Shown: positions 1 through 8,061 of the stretch, piece by piece
Position numbering within the stretch: position 1 is the stretch's first letter
How the letters are laid out: each line of letters begins with the position of its first letter
From: Caldilineaceae bacterium
GTDB taxonomy: Bacteria > Chloroflexota > Anaerolineae > Caldilineales > Caldilineaceae
DNA length: 64,000 nucleotides
Direction of reading: 5' to 3'
Assembly (NCBI GenBank): GCA_026645575.1
Contig: JAPKMW010000039.1
Location: forward strand, 1-64,000
Program-made: the position numbers and the translations under genes
Notes under the pieces: generated by a model
The model's database searches: none
The model's input: only the letters and a program-made list of their open reading frames with translations
What the model was told of the DNA's origin: nothing

Positions 1-70
1 CAGATCCTCTTCTTTCAACCCGATTAGTTCGATCACGGCTTGTCAAATTTGACCTCTGGCTCATTTGACC
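1..70 (+). repeat. Dispersed ~70 bp repeat, copy A
   Basis: This stretch aligns end to end with 45071-45140, with about 9 mismatches in 70 positions by eye and no gaps. Shared blocks include CGATTAGTTCGAT, ACGGCTTGT and TCATTTGACC. Both copies lie in intergenic DNA and both are followed at once by a hairpin of short tandem words. The element may extend left of the window. No reading frame or family is recognised. Confidence 0.75.
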
Positions 71-73
71 TTA

Positions 74-152
74 TTAGATATTGGGTATTAGGTATTGGAG
101 AGGCCGCCTTTATCGGCTTAACGCAATACCCAATATCTAATACCCAATACCC
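74..152. repeat. Heptad-repeat hairpin
   Basis: Tandem 7-nt words (TTGGGTA, TTAGGTA and variants) form the left arm, and CAATACC/CAATATC words form the right arm. Positions 74-89 pair perfectly with 125-140 (16 bp). The right-arm words run directly into the ATG at 156, so no Shine-Dalgarno sequence precedes that start codon. Confidence 0.8.
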
Positions 153-155
153 AAT

Positions 156-1624
156 ATGCAACTGTCAACCATCGCCACGCCGGCCCCTTTGAATTATCGG
201 GACTATAGCATCCTGATTGTTGATGATGTGCCGGTCAACCTGGCGGTGTTGGTCGATTATTTGACCGAGTATGGCTTTAACATTCGCATAGCCCGCCGTG
301 GCGAGACGGCGCTTCAGCGTGTCCACTACGATGCGCCTGATCTGATCCTGCTGGATATTCTGCTGCCGGGGATCGATGGCTTTGAAACCTGTCGGCGCCT
401 TAAAGCCGACCCGGCCACCGCCGAGATCCCGGTGATCTTTATGACCTCGCTCGCCAGCGCTGCCGATAGACCGGCTTTGAAGTGGGCGCGGTCGATTATG
501 TGACCAAACCGTTGCAACAGGCCGAAGTGCTGGCGCGCATCACTACGCATCTGCGGCTGCGCAAGATGACGCAAACCGTCCAGTTGGAACGCAGCAGCCG
601 GACCGAGTGTGAGCGCCTCTTTACCGCCGTGCGTGAACAGCGCGCCCAACTACGGGCGCTCACCAATAAATTGACCGAGGTGCAGGAAAGCGAGCGGCGA
701 CAGATCGCCCGCGATCTGCACGACGAGATGGGCCAAGCGCTGACCGCGCTGCGCATCAACCTGTCCGCTGTCGAGAAAGCCTTGCCGCCCGACGCCCCCG
801 CCCCTAGCCGTGATCGTCTGGCCGAGGCGATGCAACTGGCCGAGCAGACGCTGGAGCAGATTCGTGAGCTTTCCCTCAACCTGCGCCCGCCCATGCTCGA
901 TGATCTGGGCTTGGTGCCGACCTTGCGCTGGTATGTCAAGCGTTATACCAGCCGCACCAACATCGCCGCCGAGCTAACCGTGTTGGGCGCTGAGCAACGG
1001 TTGCCGCCACCGGTAGAGACGGCGCTTTACCGGGTCTTGCAGGAAGCGCTAACCAATGTCGCCCGTCATGCAGCGGCCACCACGGTTCACCTTCAGTTGC
1101 GGTATGATGCCCAAAGTGTGACAGCCCAAGTGGAAGACAATGGGCGTGGCTTTCTGGTCAACAACAACGCCTTGCCGGCAACCGACGCCGCAGGGATAGG
1201 GTTGCTGGGGATGCGAGAGCGGGTGACGTTGCTGGGTGGGACATTTCAGATCGAGTCGGCGCCGGGCAAAGGCGCCCAGTTGTGGCTTGAAATTCCAGTG
1301 GAGGGCCAGCCAAGTGTGCAACCCCCGTGGGCGACTGAGAGCGGACGGGTGGTTCACCTCTCCACCTTTGACGACCCCTTGGTGGCGGCGCAGGATCGCC
1401 GGCTGAATGGATACTATACGCTGATGAAGAAGCAGGGGCAACTCTTTGCCGGCGCGCCCCCTATTCCCTTTCATGCCCAGGTGCGCAATGTCATCACCCC
1501 CTTTATTCACCGGGCCATTCGTTACGAACTGACGCCAGCCCAAGCGTTGCAGCAGGCGGCCCTGGCTGTTGACACAGAACTACAGCGGTTGGGCTACGCA
1601 ACTTTGCCGGCTCAGGAAAAATGA
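156..1624 (+). CDS. Response regulator-histidine kinase, one gene broken by a single-base frameshift
   Basis: This is a cytoplasmic two-component protein of about 489 residues once the frame is repaired. Residues 15-130 are a receiver domain with the acidic pair in IVDD, phospho-acceptor Asp67 in LLDILLPG and the late motif VDYVTKP. A HisKA_3 domain follows with RDLHDEMGQ (His about 189), then a HATPase_c domain (N-box EALTNVARH, VEDNGRGF, GIGLLGMRER). The reading frame jumps at 468-469: restoring one A changes AG to AAG and joins SAAD to K-TGFEVGAVDYV without loss. The family is NarL-like and should phosphorylate a DNA-binding regulator, none of which is adjacent. About 97 residues after the kinase core resemble the C-terminal helices of a family 1 solute-binding protein. 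The ATG at 156 lies inside a heptad repeat and lacks a ribosome binding site, so the start is uncertain. Confidence 0.85.
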
Positions 1625-1633
1625 CCATGTTAC

Positions 1634-1680
1634 AGAGATTGAGAGATTGCCATCTGTGATCGCTCAATCTCTCAATCTCT
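1634..1680. terminator. Octad-repeat hairpin after the kinase
   Basis: A perfect 16-bp stem pairs 1634-1649 with 1665-1680 around a 15-nt loop. The arms are tandem copies of the 8-nt word GAGATTGA. It lies 9 nt after the kinase stop and 14 nt before the P450 start. It could terminate or attenuate transcription, but there is no clear T-tract. Confidence 0.6.
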
Positions 1681-1693
1681 ATCAGGAAACGAT

Positions 1694-2830
1694 ATGATGC
1701 TGTTTGACCCAACCGATCCAACCTTTCGCCAGAATCCTTACCCCGTCTATGCCGTGTTGCGCACCCAGGCGCCGATTGCGTTTTGGGAAGAGCGTAACTT
1801 GTGGTTGCTCAGTCGCTGGGCAGATTGTAATGGTGTTTTGCGTGATTTACGCTTTGGCAATGATCCGGTGGGGCTGGATATGCTCTTTCAAAATCCGCCG
1901 GATCATACTCGCTTGCGCAGTTTGATGCAGCAAGCCTTTACGCCCCGCCGCATTGAGCGCTTACGCAACCAGATTCAGGCGATCACCGATGGCCTGCTGG
2001 ATCAGATCGAGGGTGAACGGGAAATCGACTTGATCGCAACACTGGCCTACCCGTTGCCGGTGGCGGTGATTGCCGCGCTTATGGGCATCCCAGCGGAAGA
2101 TCATGCTCGGTTTCATGCCTGGTCGAATGCCTTGGTCGATAGTCTGGATCTGGTGCAAGAGGCGACGCTGGCAGAGCGGCTTGCCACCGCCGAGAGTGGC
2201 TTTCGCGCCTACTTTGCTGAACTGATTCGCGAACGGCGTCGCAACCCCGGCGACGATCTCTTAAGCGCGTTGATTGCCGCCGAAGAAGCTGGCGACCGCT
2301 TGAGCGGGGATGAACTTTATTTCAATGCACGCCTTCTTCTGGTCGCCGGCTATGAGACCACGGTGGGGTTGATCGGTAATGGCATTCTGGCGCTCTTACG
2401 CAACCCGGAGCAACAATGCCTGCTCCAAGAACAGCCTGGCCTGATCGCTAACGCGGTTGAGGAATTGCTGCGCTATGATAGCCCGATCCAAATGATTGGC
2501 CGCACGGCGCTGGAAACGGTGGAATACCAGGGGGTTGTCTTCGGCAAAGGACAGGGGATCGCACTGCTCACTGGCGCTGCCAACCACGATCCTGCCCATG
2601 TCACCAACCCCGATACGTTGGACATTACACGCCCTACTGTCCAGCACCTGGCCTTTGGCAGCGGCATTCATTACTGCCTGGGCGCGCCCTTAGCCCGCAT
2701 TGAAGGCCAAATTGCCCTCCAAACGTTACTGCGTCGCTTCCCCGATCTGCAACTGGCGGAGGAAGCCCCGCCCCATCGCAACAACTTTGTCTTCCGTAGC
2801 CTGCAACGGTTGCCGATTATCAATCAATAA
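1694..2830 (+). CDS. Cytochrome P450
   Basis: A soluble bacterial class I P450 monooxygenase of 378 residues, slightly shorter than the usual ~400. It carries the I-helix oxygen-activation motif AGYETT (218-223), the K-helix ExxR (E257-R260) and the heme loop FGSGIHYCLG (321-330) with the thiolate ligand Cys328. The segment around PPDHTRLRSL (68-76) is the usual C-helix region that contacts heme propionates. It has no membrane anchor, and no ferredoxin or reductase gene is adjacent, so electrons must come from elsewhere. ATG codons at 1694 and 1697 are both possible; AGGAAA lies a few bases upstream. The substrate cannot be read from the sequence. A strong terminator follows. Confidence 0.95.
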   Translation: MMLFDPTDPTFRQNPYPVYAVLRTQAPIAFWEERNLWLLSRWADCNGVLRDLRFGNDPVGLDMLFQNPPDHTRLRSLMQQAFTPRRIERLRNQIQAITDGLLDQIEGEREIDLIATLAYPLPVAVIAALMGIPAEDHARFHAWSNALVDSLDLVQEATLAERLATAESGFRAYFAELIRERRRNPGDDLLSALIAAEEAGDRLSGDELYFNARLLLVAGYETTVGLIGNGILALLRNPEQQCLLQEQPGLIANAVEELLRYDSPIQMIGRTALETVEYQGVVFGKGQGIALLTGAANHDPAHVTNPDTLDITRPTVQHLAFGSGIHYCLGAPLARIEGQIALQTLLRRFPDLQLAEEAPPHRNNFVFRSLQRLPIINQ

Positions 2831-2832
2831 AA

Positions 2833-2866
2833 AGAAGAGCGACTGTTACTGAACAGTCGCTCTTCT
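2833..2866 (+). terminator. Stem-loop terminator after P450
   Basis: A perfect 15-bp stem (AGAAGAGCGACTGTT and its complement) closes a 4-nt loop, starting 3 nt after the P450 stop. An A-run lies on the left side, so it could also act on minus-strand transcripts leaving the gene at 3020. Confidence 0.8.
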
Positions 2867-2910
2867 CTACATACTTGGTTAGCTATGCACTGACTTCCGA
2901 CTTTATCGGT

Positions 2911-3019
2911 CTAAAGCGCTTGATGGGTTTCAAGGAACTGGCGCCGAATAGAGGCCAAAACCCCAGAGGTAGCAATGGCTATCTGGGTAATAATCCTTGC
3001 AAGCCATCTTGCGCCCTTA
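2911..3019 (-). pseudogene. Possible transposase C-terminal remnant
   Basis: Just past the UxaA stop, a minus-strand frame reads FRYDKGARWLARI and then ends at 2911. The RYDK-x-AR pattern resembles the C-terminus of IS5-type transposases. No terminal repeats or upstream transposase sequence are visible, so this is a weak call on about 36 codons. Confidence 0.25.
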
Positions 3020-5716
3020 TCATAACGAAACGCCCAACAACCCACGCGTGAATTGAAAATCGATATTCCCTTGCTGATAGAGCCGGGGTGCGTAGCGATG
3101 CTCGATGACCTGCTGGCAGCGTTCCAGGATCTGATCAACCCAGCCGGTGGCATCACCGGCGAGGAAGAGATCGAGGTCGTTGGCATAGCGCTGCATAGTC
3201 GCCTCCGACGCCATCTGGAGTACCGGCGTTAAGGGGTGGGTTTGTAACGGGTGGTCATTCACCAGCGCCAGGATTAGCTCAACACCAGTGGCGGCCAGAC
3301 CAGTCACCGTCTCCACCCAATGTTCCGTGGGCGTCTCCATGATGTGGAAGCCGTGCTGGCGCGCATGTTCGCCATAGGCCAGCGATGGCAGGACGGTTGA
3401 TTGGGTCAATAGGTTGTTGCGGTAGGCGGCAGTGGAAAGCAAGCCGGTATTTTCCGGCACGACCACCAAGCCACCAGCGCCGACAATCATCTTGGTCAGC
3501 TTTGCCAGTTGTTGGGCAACTTCGGTGGAAACGGGGCCATCACTGAGCAGCCCGATGCGCAAGGCTTCCAGGCCAACGCTCTCCTGGCTGGCGGGGGCGA
3601 CGCTGGCCAGTTGCTCGGCAAACCAGGCTTCCACTTTTGCCGTCACCTTCTCAATGCCGCCATCGAGTTGGATGCTGGCAAAGCCCAGGCGACTGGGATC
3701 GCCCCCCTGCTCGGCAATCTGGTGACGCATAAAGTCGTTGTGGGTCTTCTCGCAGCCATGTTCCAGCAGCAGACAGTGTTTGACCAGCGGATGGGTGACA
3801 TAGCCGACCATCGTGCGCGCATACATCTCCTCAAAGCGACCGGCGGAGTTGCCGCAGCCTTCGGTGTGGGCCAATGCCACAAAGCGGGAGAGTTGATTGG
3901 CTTGCGCCAAGCCGCTCTGGTTGAGCCGGCGCGCAATCAGATTCGCCACCTGGCCGGCACAGAGGCTCGTGGGCAGGATCAACCCGATCTGGTCAGTGGC
4001 ATGGTGACCGTTGTGGCGGGTGACGGTAAAGCGCATGGGGCTGGGCGCGGCATCGGTTTGAATGGCAATGGGCGTCCCGGTTGGCAAGGGGGCCGTGAGC
4101 AGCGTTGCCAGTTGGCTCTCGTCGGTCTGCCGCCAGTTGCGCCAGATCTGCACTTGGGCATGACCCGCCTTTTCGCCCACACTGCGCTGACCGGAAGCGA
4201 TCTTGATCGTCAGATCAAAGGTCTGGCTGCCCAACTCATCCATCGACAGCCCATCCTGATACAGCCCGGCGTTGACATCCATATCGTTGGACAACAATTG
4301 GAAGCGACGAGTTGTCGTCACCACTTTGATGGTCGGCACAAAGGGGAAGTTGGTAATCGAGCCGTTGCCCGTGGTAAAGAAGATCACATTGCAGCCGGAC
4401 GCGACTTGACCGGCAATGCTTTCCAGGTCGTTGCCGGGGCTGTCCATAAAGTAGTAGCCGGATGCTTTCATCGGCGCGCCGTAATCAATGGCATAGTCGA
4501 GCCGGGAAGCGGGGTCTTTTTTACGCGCCGCGCCAATCGATTTGAGTGTAATGTTATAGAGGCCGCGGTATTTATTGCCGCCGGAAGGATTGCCTTCGGC
4601 GTCGGCGCCATGCCAGGCGGCGCGTGCCTTGAACTCTTCCATCAACTGCAAAAATTTCTGGGCCGTCGCCAGGTCGCGTACCTTTTGCAAGACGTAGGGC
4701 TCCGCGCCGATCAACTCGTCGGTTTCCGCCAAATTGGCCGCCCCGCCATAACGAATCAACTCACGGGCGATCCAGCCCAGCAGCGGGTTGGCCGAAATGC
4801 CAGAGAAGGCGTCGGAGCCGCCACATTGTAGGGCGATCTTGAGATGGGCAAGCGATTCCGGGGTGCGTTCAATGGCGTTGACAGCAGGGAACCAGGCGCG
4901 TACAATCGCTTCACCCTTAGCAAGATTCTCCTGAAAGCCGCCACTGAGGGACAAATAGTCATGGATCACATCGGCCAGCGGATAGTTGTGTTGGCGTACA
5001 TAATCCGCGACCATAGCGTTGGTCACCGCCTCGACGCCATAGTCCACCAGCAGCACCGCGCCCACATTGGGGTGGGTGATAAAGCCGGCCAGGGTGCGCA
5101 GCAGTAGCGCCAGGTTGTTGGGCTGTTCGGCGCCGCCTTCGGTATGGGCAATAGGGACAATGCCGTCAATGTTAGGATAGTTTTTCAATTCGCTCTGGAG
5201 GCGGGCGGCCAGTTGCTTGACGTAGCTGCCGGTGCGTGAACTGGTTCCCAGCAGGACAATGGTATTACGCGTGCCAACGCCCCGTTCAGGAGCGCGCCGG
5301 TAGCCCAGAAAGGTGCGCGTTTCGGTGTAGGGGGGCAAGGCGTCCGCCGGTTGAAAGGTGACGGCGTCGATGATGTAGGGCTTGACTTGATCGACAAAGT
5401 TGGGGGCTGTCGGCAATGCAAAGTCGAGGGTGCGCCCTTGAAGCGCATGTAAGACGCTGTCGTTGATCACATATTGCCCCGGCGCTATCGCCTGCAAAGC
5501 GACGCCAAAGGGCAATTCCCATGAGAGCAGCGCTTCACCGACAGCAATGGGTTGAATGGCAAAGCGATGGCCTTCCATCACCGTATAATCGAGGGTCAAG
5601 GTCAGCTCTTGGTACTGAATCGTCGTGCCGGCCTCTAAACGGCGGGTGGCAATGGCAACATTATCACCGGGCAAGGGCAAACGCCCAACCTCGGCAAATT
5701 GATAGGTGGCGGTCAT
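3020..5716 (-). CDS. Fused UxaA-type altronate/galactarate dehydratase with a second partial UxaA module
   Basis: An 898-residue cytoplasmic enzyme of the altronate/D-galactarate dehydratase family, which removes water from a sugar acid to give a 2-keto-3-deoxy acid. The order is an N-terminal SAF-like domain (about 1-110), a complete UxaA core with GYRRAPERGVGTRN, AHTEGG, LQCGGSDAFSG and TTGNGSITNF, and then a repeated middle module with ALAHTEGCGNSAGR and LLLEHGCEKTHND. Single-module relatives are about 500 residues, so the last ~350 residues are extra. The start at 5716 is preferred over 5752 because GAGGAA lies about 10 nt upstream of it. The HpaI-type aldolase at 6718-7494 would suit its product. 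The substrate is uncertain. Confidence 0.85.
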   Translation of the reverse strand: MTATYQFAEVGRLPLPGDNVAIATRRLEAGTTIQYQELTLTLDYTVMEGHRFAIQPIAVGEALLSWELPFGVALQAIAPGQYVINDSVLHALQGRTLDFALPTAPNFVDQVKPYIIDAVTFQPADALPPYTETRTFLGYRRAPERGVGTRNTIVLLGTSSRTGSYVKQLAARLQSELKNYPNIDGIVPIAHTEGGAEQPNNLALLLRTLAGFITHPNVGAVLLVDYGVEAVTNAMVADYVRQHNYPLADVIHDYLSLSGGFQENLAKGEAIVRAWFPAVNAIERTPESLAHLKIALQCGGSDAFSGISANPLLGWIARELIRYGGAANLAETDELIGAEPYVLQKVRDLATAQKFLQLMEEFKARAAWHGADAEGNPSGGNKYRGLYNITLKSIGAARKKDPASRLDYAIDYGAPMKASGYYFMDSPGNDLESIAGQVASGCNVIFFTTGNGSITNFPFVPTIKVVTTTRRFQLLSNDMDVNAGLYQDGLSMDELGSQTFDLTIKIASGQRSVGEKAGHAQVQIWRNWRQTDESQLATLLTAPLPTGTPIAIQTDAAPSPMRFTVTRHNGHHATDQIGLILPTSLCAGQVANLIARRLNQSGLAQANQLSRFVALAHTEGCGNSAGRFEEMYARTMVGYVTHPLVKHCLLLEHGCEKTHNDFMRHQIAEQGGDPSRLGFASIQLDGGIEKVTAKVEAWFAEQLASVAPASQESVGLEALRIGLLSDGPVSTEVAQQLAKLTKMIVGAGGLVVVPENTGLLSTAAYRNNLLTQSTVLPSLAYGEHARQHGFHIMETPTEHWVETVTGLAATGVELILALVNDHPLQTHPLTPVLQMASEATMQRYANDLDLFLAGDATGWVDQILERCQQVIEHRYAPRLYQQGNIDFQFTRGLLGVSL

Positions 5717-5813
5717 AGGTGCTGGTTCCTCAATTGTTGATTTTATAGGCAAACAGAATTATAATGGGGTAGCATACCACGGAATCGAGCGTTGCGCTAG
5801 TGAAAGGGAAAAG

Positions 5814-6665
5814 ATGCCTTCACCATTTCCAGGCATGGATCCATATTTAGAGGATTATCTGTGGCCGGATTTTCACCAACGGTTGGCGACAGAGATTAGT
5901 CGTGTCCTGGCGCCCCAACTGCGTCCGCGTTATGTTGCGCGTCTGGCTGTGCAAGTCATTCAAGATAAACAACCAGGCGCTGAGATCGGCATCATGTATC
6001 CCGATGTTGAAATCTTGCAGCGACAACAGCCGGTAAGGCCACTGCCGCCACGAGTATTAGGTGGGGAAACAGCGACATCTGCTACTACCAAGACGATATC
6101 GCCGGCATTGGCGTTTCCTTTGCTTGATTTTGAGGTGCGTCTGGTCAATGTAGAGGTGCGCGATAGTGCAACCAATCAACTTGTGACGAGCATTGAGATT
6201 TTATCACCGGTTAATAAGCGTGGCAAGGAACTACGTGAGTATCGTCGTAAACGCGAACGGTTAGAAGCGGCCAATGTCCATCTCCTTGAGGTTGATCTGT
6301 TACGGCGTGGCCGCCGACCGGTGTTAACCAGCCGCATTGCCCAACTGGAAAAGTTGGCGAAGGTACACTACCTGATTTCACTCCTACGTGCTGGCGCTCA
6401 TTCGCTGGAGGTGTGGGCGATACAGGTTACTGAGCCATTACCGACCGTGGCCGTGCCCCTACGTCATCCCGATCCGGATATTGCCTTAGACCTTAGCGCT
6501 TGTATGAATGTCGTCTATGACGAAGCCATGTACGACCTTTCTATTGATTACACCCCAAAACCGCCGCTGCCCGCCTTTGATGAGCAAACCCAAAACTGGA
6601 TTGATGTATTGCTCTGCGACTATCAACTGGGAGGAAACATTACAGCGGATTTAGGTAGCAACTGA
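5814..6665 (+). CDS. DUF4058 family protein (first copy)
   Basis: A 283-residue protein that starts with the DUF4058 signature MPSPFPGMDPYLED. I place the start at 5814 because the signature begins there and AAAGGGAAAAG precedes it, although the frame is open from 5706. The core EILSPVNKRG, then YRRKRERLEAA and LLEVDLL, resembles the E...(D/E)xD layout of Uma2-like PD-(D/E)XK folds; that is my inference. No signal peptide or membrane segment is visible. It is divergent from the UxaA gene, with 97 nt between starts. A paralogue lies at 26690-27463. The function is unknown. Confidence 0.85.
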   Translation: MPSPFPGMDPYLEDYLWPDFHQRLATEISRVLAPQLRPRYVARLAVQVIQDKQPGAEIGIMYPDVEILQRQQPVRPLPPRVLGGETATSATTKTISPALAFPLLDFEVRLVNVEVRDSATNQLVTSIEILSPVNKRGKELREYRRKRERLEAANVHLLEVDLLRRGRRPVLTSRIAQLEKLAKVHYLISLLRAGAHSLEVWAIQVTEPLPTVAVPLRHPDPDIALDLSACMNVVYDEAMYDLSIDYTPKPPLPAFDEQTQNWIDVLLCDYQLGGNITADLGSN

Positions 6666-6708
6666 TAGATTGCCGGAGAGCAAATCCGTTGCTACCTAAA
6701 TCCGTTGT
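6642..6708. terminator. Large hairpin overlapping the DUF4058 stop
   Basis: A 21-nt arm at 6642-6662 pairs with 6688-6708 with one mismatch; the core is ATTTAGGTAGCAAC. The left arm covers the last codons and the stop. It separates two convergent genes and probably terminates both. Confidence 0.75.
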
Positions 6709-6717
6709 AGTCTTCCT

Positions 6718-7494
6718 TTACCCCGCCAACTCGCGAATCTCTGTCACGCCCTGGCGCATGGCCGCCGCGTAAACGGCTGAATCCATGCTATAGGAGATCA
6801 CGTTAAAGCCGATGTCCATCCACTCCTGTGCCTGTGCTTTGTTGGCCGGTTGAATGCCGGCGCCCAGGCCGTACTTGCGACTCACCTCAACCACCCGTTT
6901 CAGCGCCTCGTGGAAGCGCGGGTTGGCAAAGTCGCCAGGAATGCCCATCGAATTGGTCAGGTCAAAGTGGCCCACCCATAAAATATCCACACCAGGGGTC
7001 TGGGCAATCGCTTCGAGATTGTTGATCCCTTCGACGCTTTCAATCTGGCAGATGATGGTCGTGTTCTGGTTGGCATAGGCCAGAAATTCTGGCGGGTTAA
7101 CCGACTTGTAATCGGTCTGCGCATTGCCCAGGATCACGCCGCGGTCGCCCAGGGGGGCATACTTGGCGGCGTTGACAATTGCTTTGGCCTGCTCCGCCGT
7201 TTTGACATTCGGCACCATAATGCCCAGCGCCCCCAAGTCGAGGCTGCGGGCGATAAAGTGGTATTCTACCTGAGGAATACGGACAAAGGGGGCAATGGTG
7301 CTGACTTTGAACCAGGCGTAGAGATCGGCCAATTGGGCTGGCGTAAAAGCGGCGTGTTCGGTGTCGATGACAACAAAATCGAGATCGGCGGTGTCGAGAA
7401 TTTGGGCAATGCCACGGGTGCCAAATTCACCGATCATGTGACCGACCGGCACTTTGCCGGCAGCCATCACTTGCTTGCAACGGTTTGCTTTCAT
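6718..7494 (-). CDS. HpcH/HpaI family aldolase
   Basis: A 258-residue class II (metal-dependent) aldolase of the HpcH/HpaI family, which cleaves 2-keto-3-deoxy sugar acids or 4-hydroxy-2-oxo acids to pyruvate and an aldehyde. Visible motifs are FVVIDTEHAAF, the pyruvate-loop segment GIMVPNVKTAEQA, QIESVEGINN (acidic metal ligand) and ILWVGHFDLTNS. The length is typical. It is probably the lyase step after the sugar-acid dehydratases here (3020-5716 and 11891-13009). GGAA lies about 9 nt before the ATG. The exact substrate cannot be assigned. Confidence 0.9.
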   Translation of the reverse strand: MKANRCKQVMAAGKVPVGHMIGEFGTRGIAQILDTADLDFVVIDTEHAAFTPAQLADLYAWFKVSTIAPFVRIPQVEYHFIARSLDLGALGIMVPNVKTAEQAKAIVNAAKYAPLGDRGVILGNAQTDYKSVNPPEFLAYANQNTTIICQIESVEGINNLEAIAQTPGVDILWVGHFDLTNSMGIPGDFANPRFHEALKRVVEVSRKYGLGAGIQPANKAQAQEWMDIGFNVISYSMDSAVYAAAMRQGVTEIRELAG

Positions 7495-7640
7495 GGTTGG
7501 GTTCCATTTCCGGTTGTTATATATTCATTGGCAGTACAGGCTGTTGGGAGGATAGAAACATGGGTGAATTGTAACTTGCTCTACCCATTGAGACAAATTT
7601 GTTGGTGTAATTACCTCTACCTACTGCCGTATGACCAATA

Positions 7641-7668
7641 AAAAAAGGAGCTTGTTTAGCCCCTTTTA
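7641..7668 (-). terminator. Intrinsic terminator for the micro-gene
   Basis: Read on the minus strand, AAAAGGGGCT pairs with AGCTCCTTTT around a short loop and is followed by a run of seven T. It lies 13 nt past the stop of the 25-codon frame at 7682. Confidence 0.7.
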
Positions 7669-7681
7669 TATTTCTTTGGAT

Positions 7682-7759
7682 TTACGTCCAGTTAATCGAA
7701 TTAGTAACAATCGCCAGTGACCAACGCGTCTGCCCGAAGATGAGAAGCTGCCAATTCAT
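7682..7759 (-). CDS. Candidate 25-residue micro-protein
   Basis: A 25-codon frame begins ATG AAT TGG and ends TGG ACG TAA. GGAGG sits 8 nt upstream of the ATG and an intrinsic terminator follows at once. The peptide has three Trp and a central hydrophobic run (LAIVTN), with no recognisable family. It could be a small membrane-active peptide, a leader peptide or the coding part of a small RNA. The evidence is the layout (binding site, frame, terminator), not homology. Confidence 0.4.
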   Translation of the reverse strand: MNWQLLIFGQTRWSLAIVTNSINWT

Positions 7760-8061
7760 CTTTTTGTCCTCCAATGTACAAAAGCTTCGACCTTATTAAC
7801 TTACAAAATTGCTGATTAACCTATTGCGTGACCTCGTTCAGTGTAATCCAACTCCGACCAATTTTGATTAACAGAATGCTGTCAGTCTGTCACTTTACGG
7901 CAACCAAGACCGGCAATTGATTGCGATCCACACAAAGATAGGATACGATAAGCAACAGAGATATCTAGGTGAAATGGCGGCGCCCCCAGCGACAGAACGC
8001 ATAGCGAGCAGATCAAATCACTGTCAGCGGGGCGATAGAGCCGAGCAAAGGAAACGTAACG

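Larger units (their letters stand above)
7495..8061. other. 567-nt intergenic region with a candidate micro-gene
   Basis: Between the divergent aldolase and peptidase genes. It holds a minus-strand 25-codon frame with a strong ribosome binding site (7682-7759) and a factor-independent terminator just downstream of it (7641-7668). Nothing recognisable was seen in 7760-8061, apart from AAAGGAAA before the peptidase start. Confidence 0.6.

Noticed and set aside
3509..4831. Open frame of 440 codons on the plus strand opposite the UxaA gene
   Set aside because: It is a shadow of the UxaA coding strand caused by codon bias: no domain, no ribosome binding site, and the minus-strand frame shows clear family motifs throughout.
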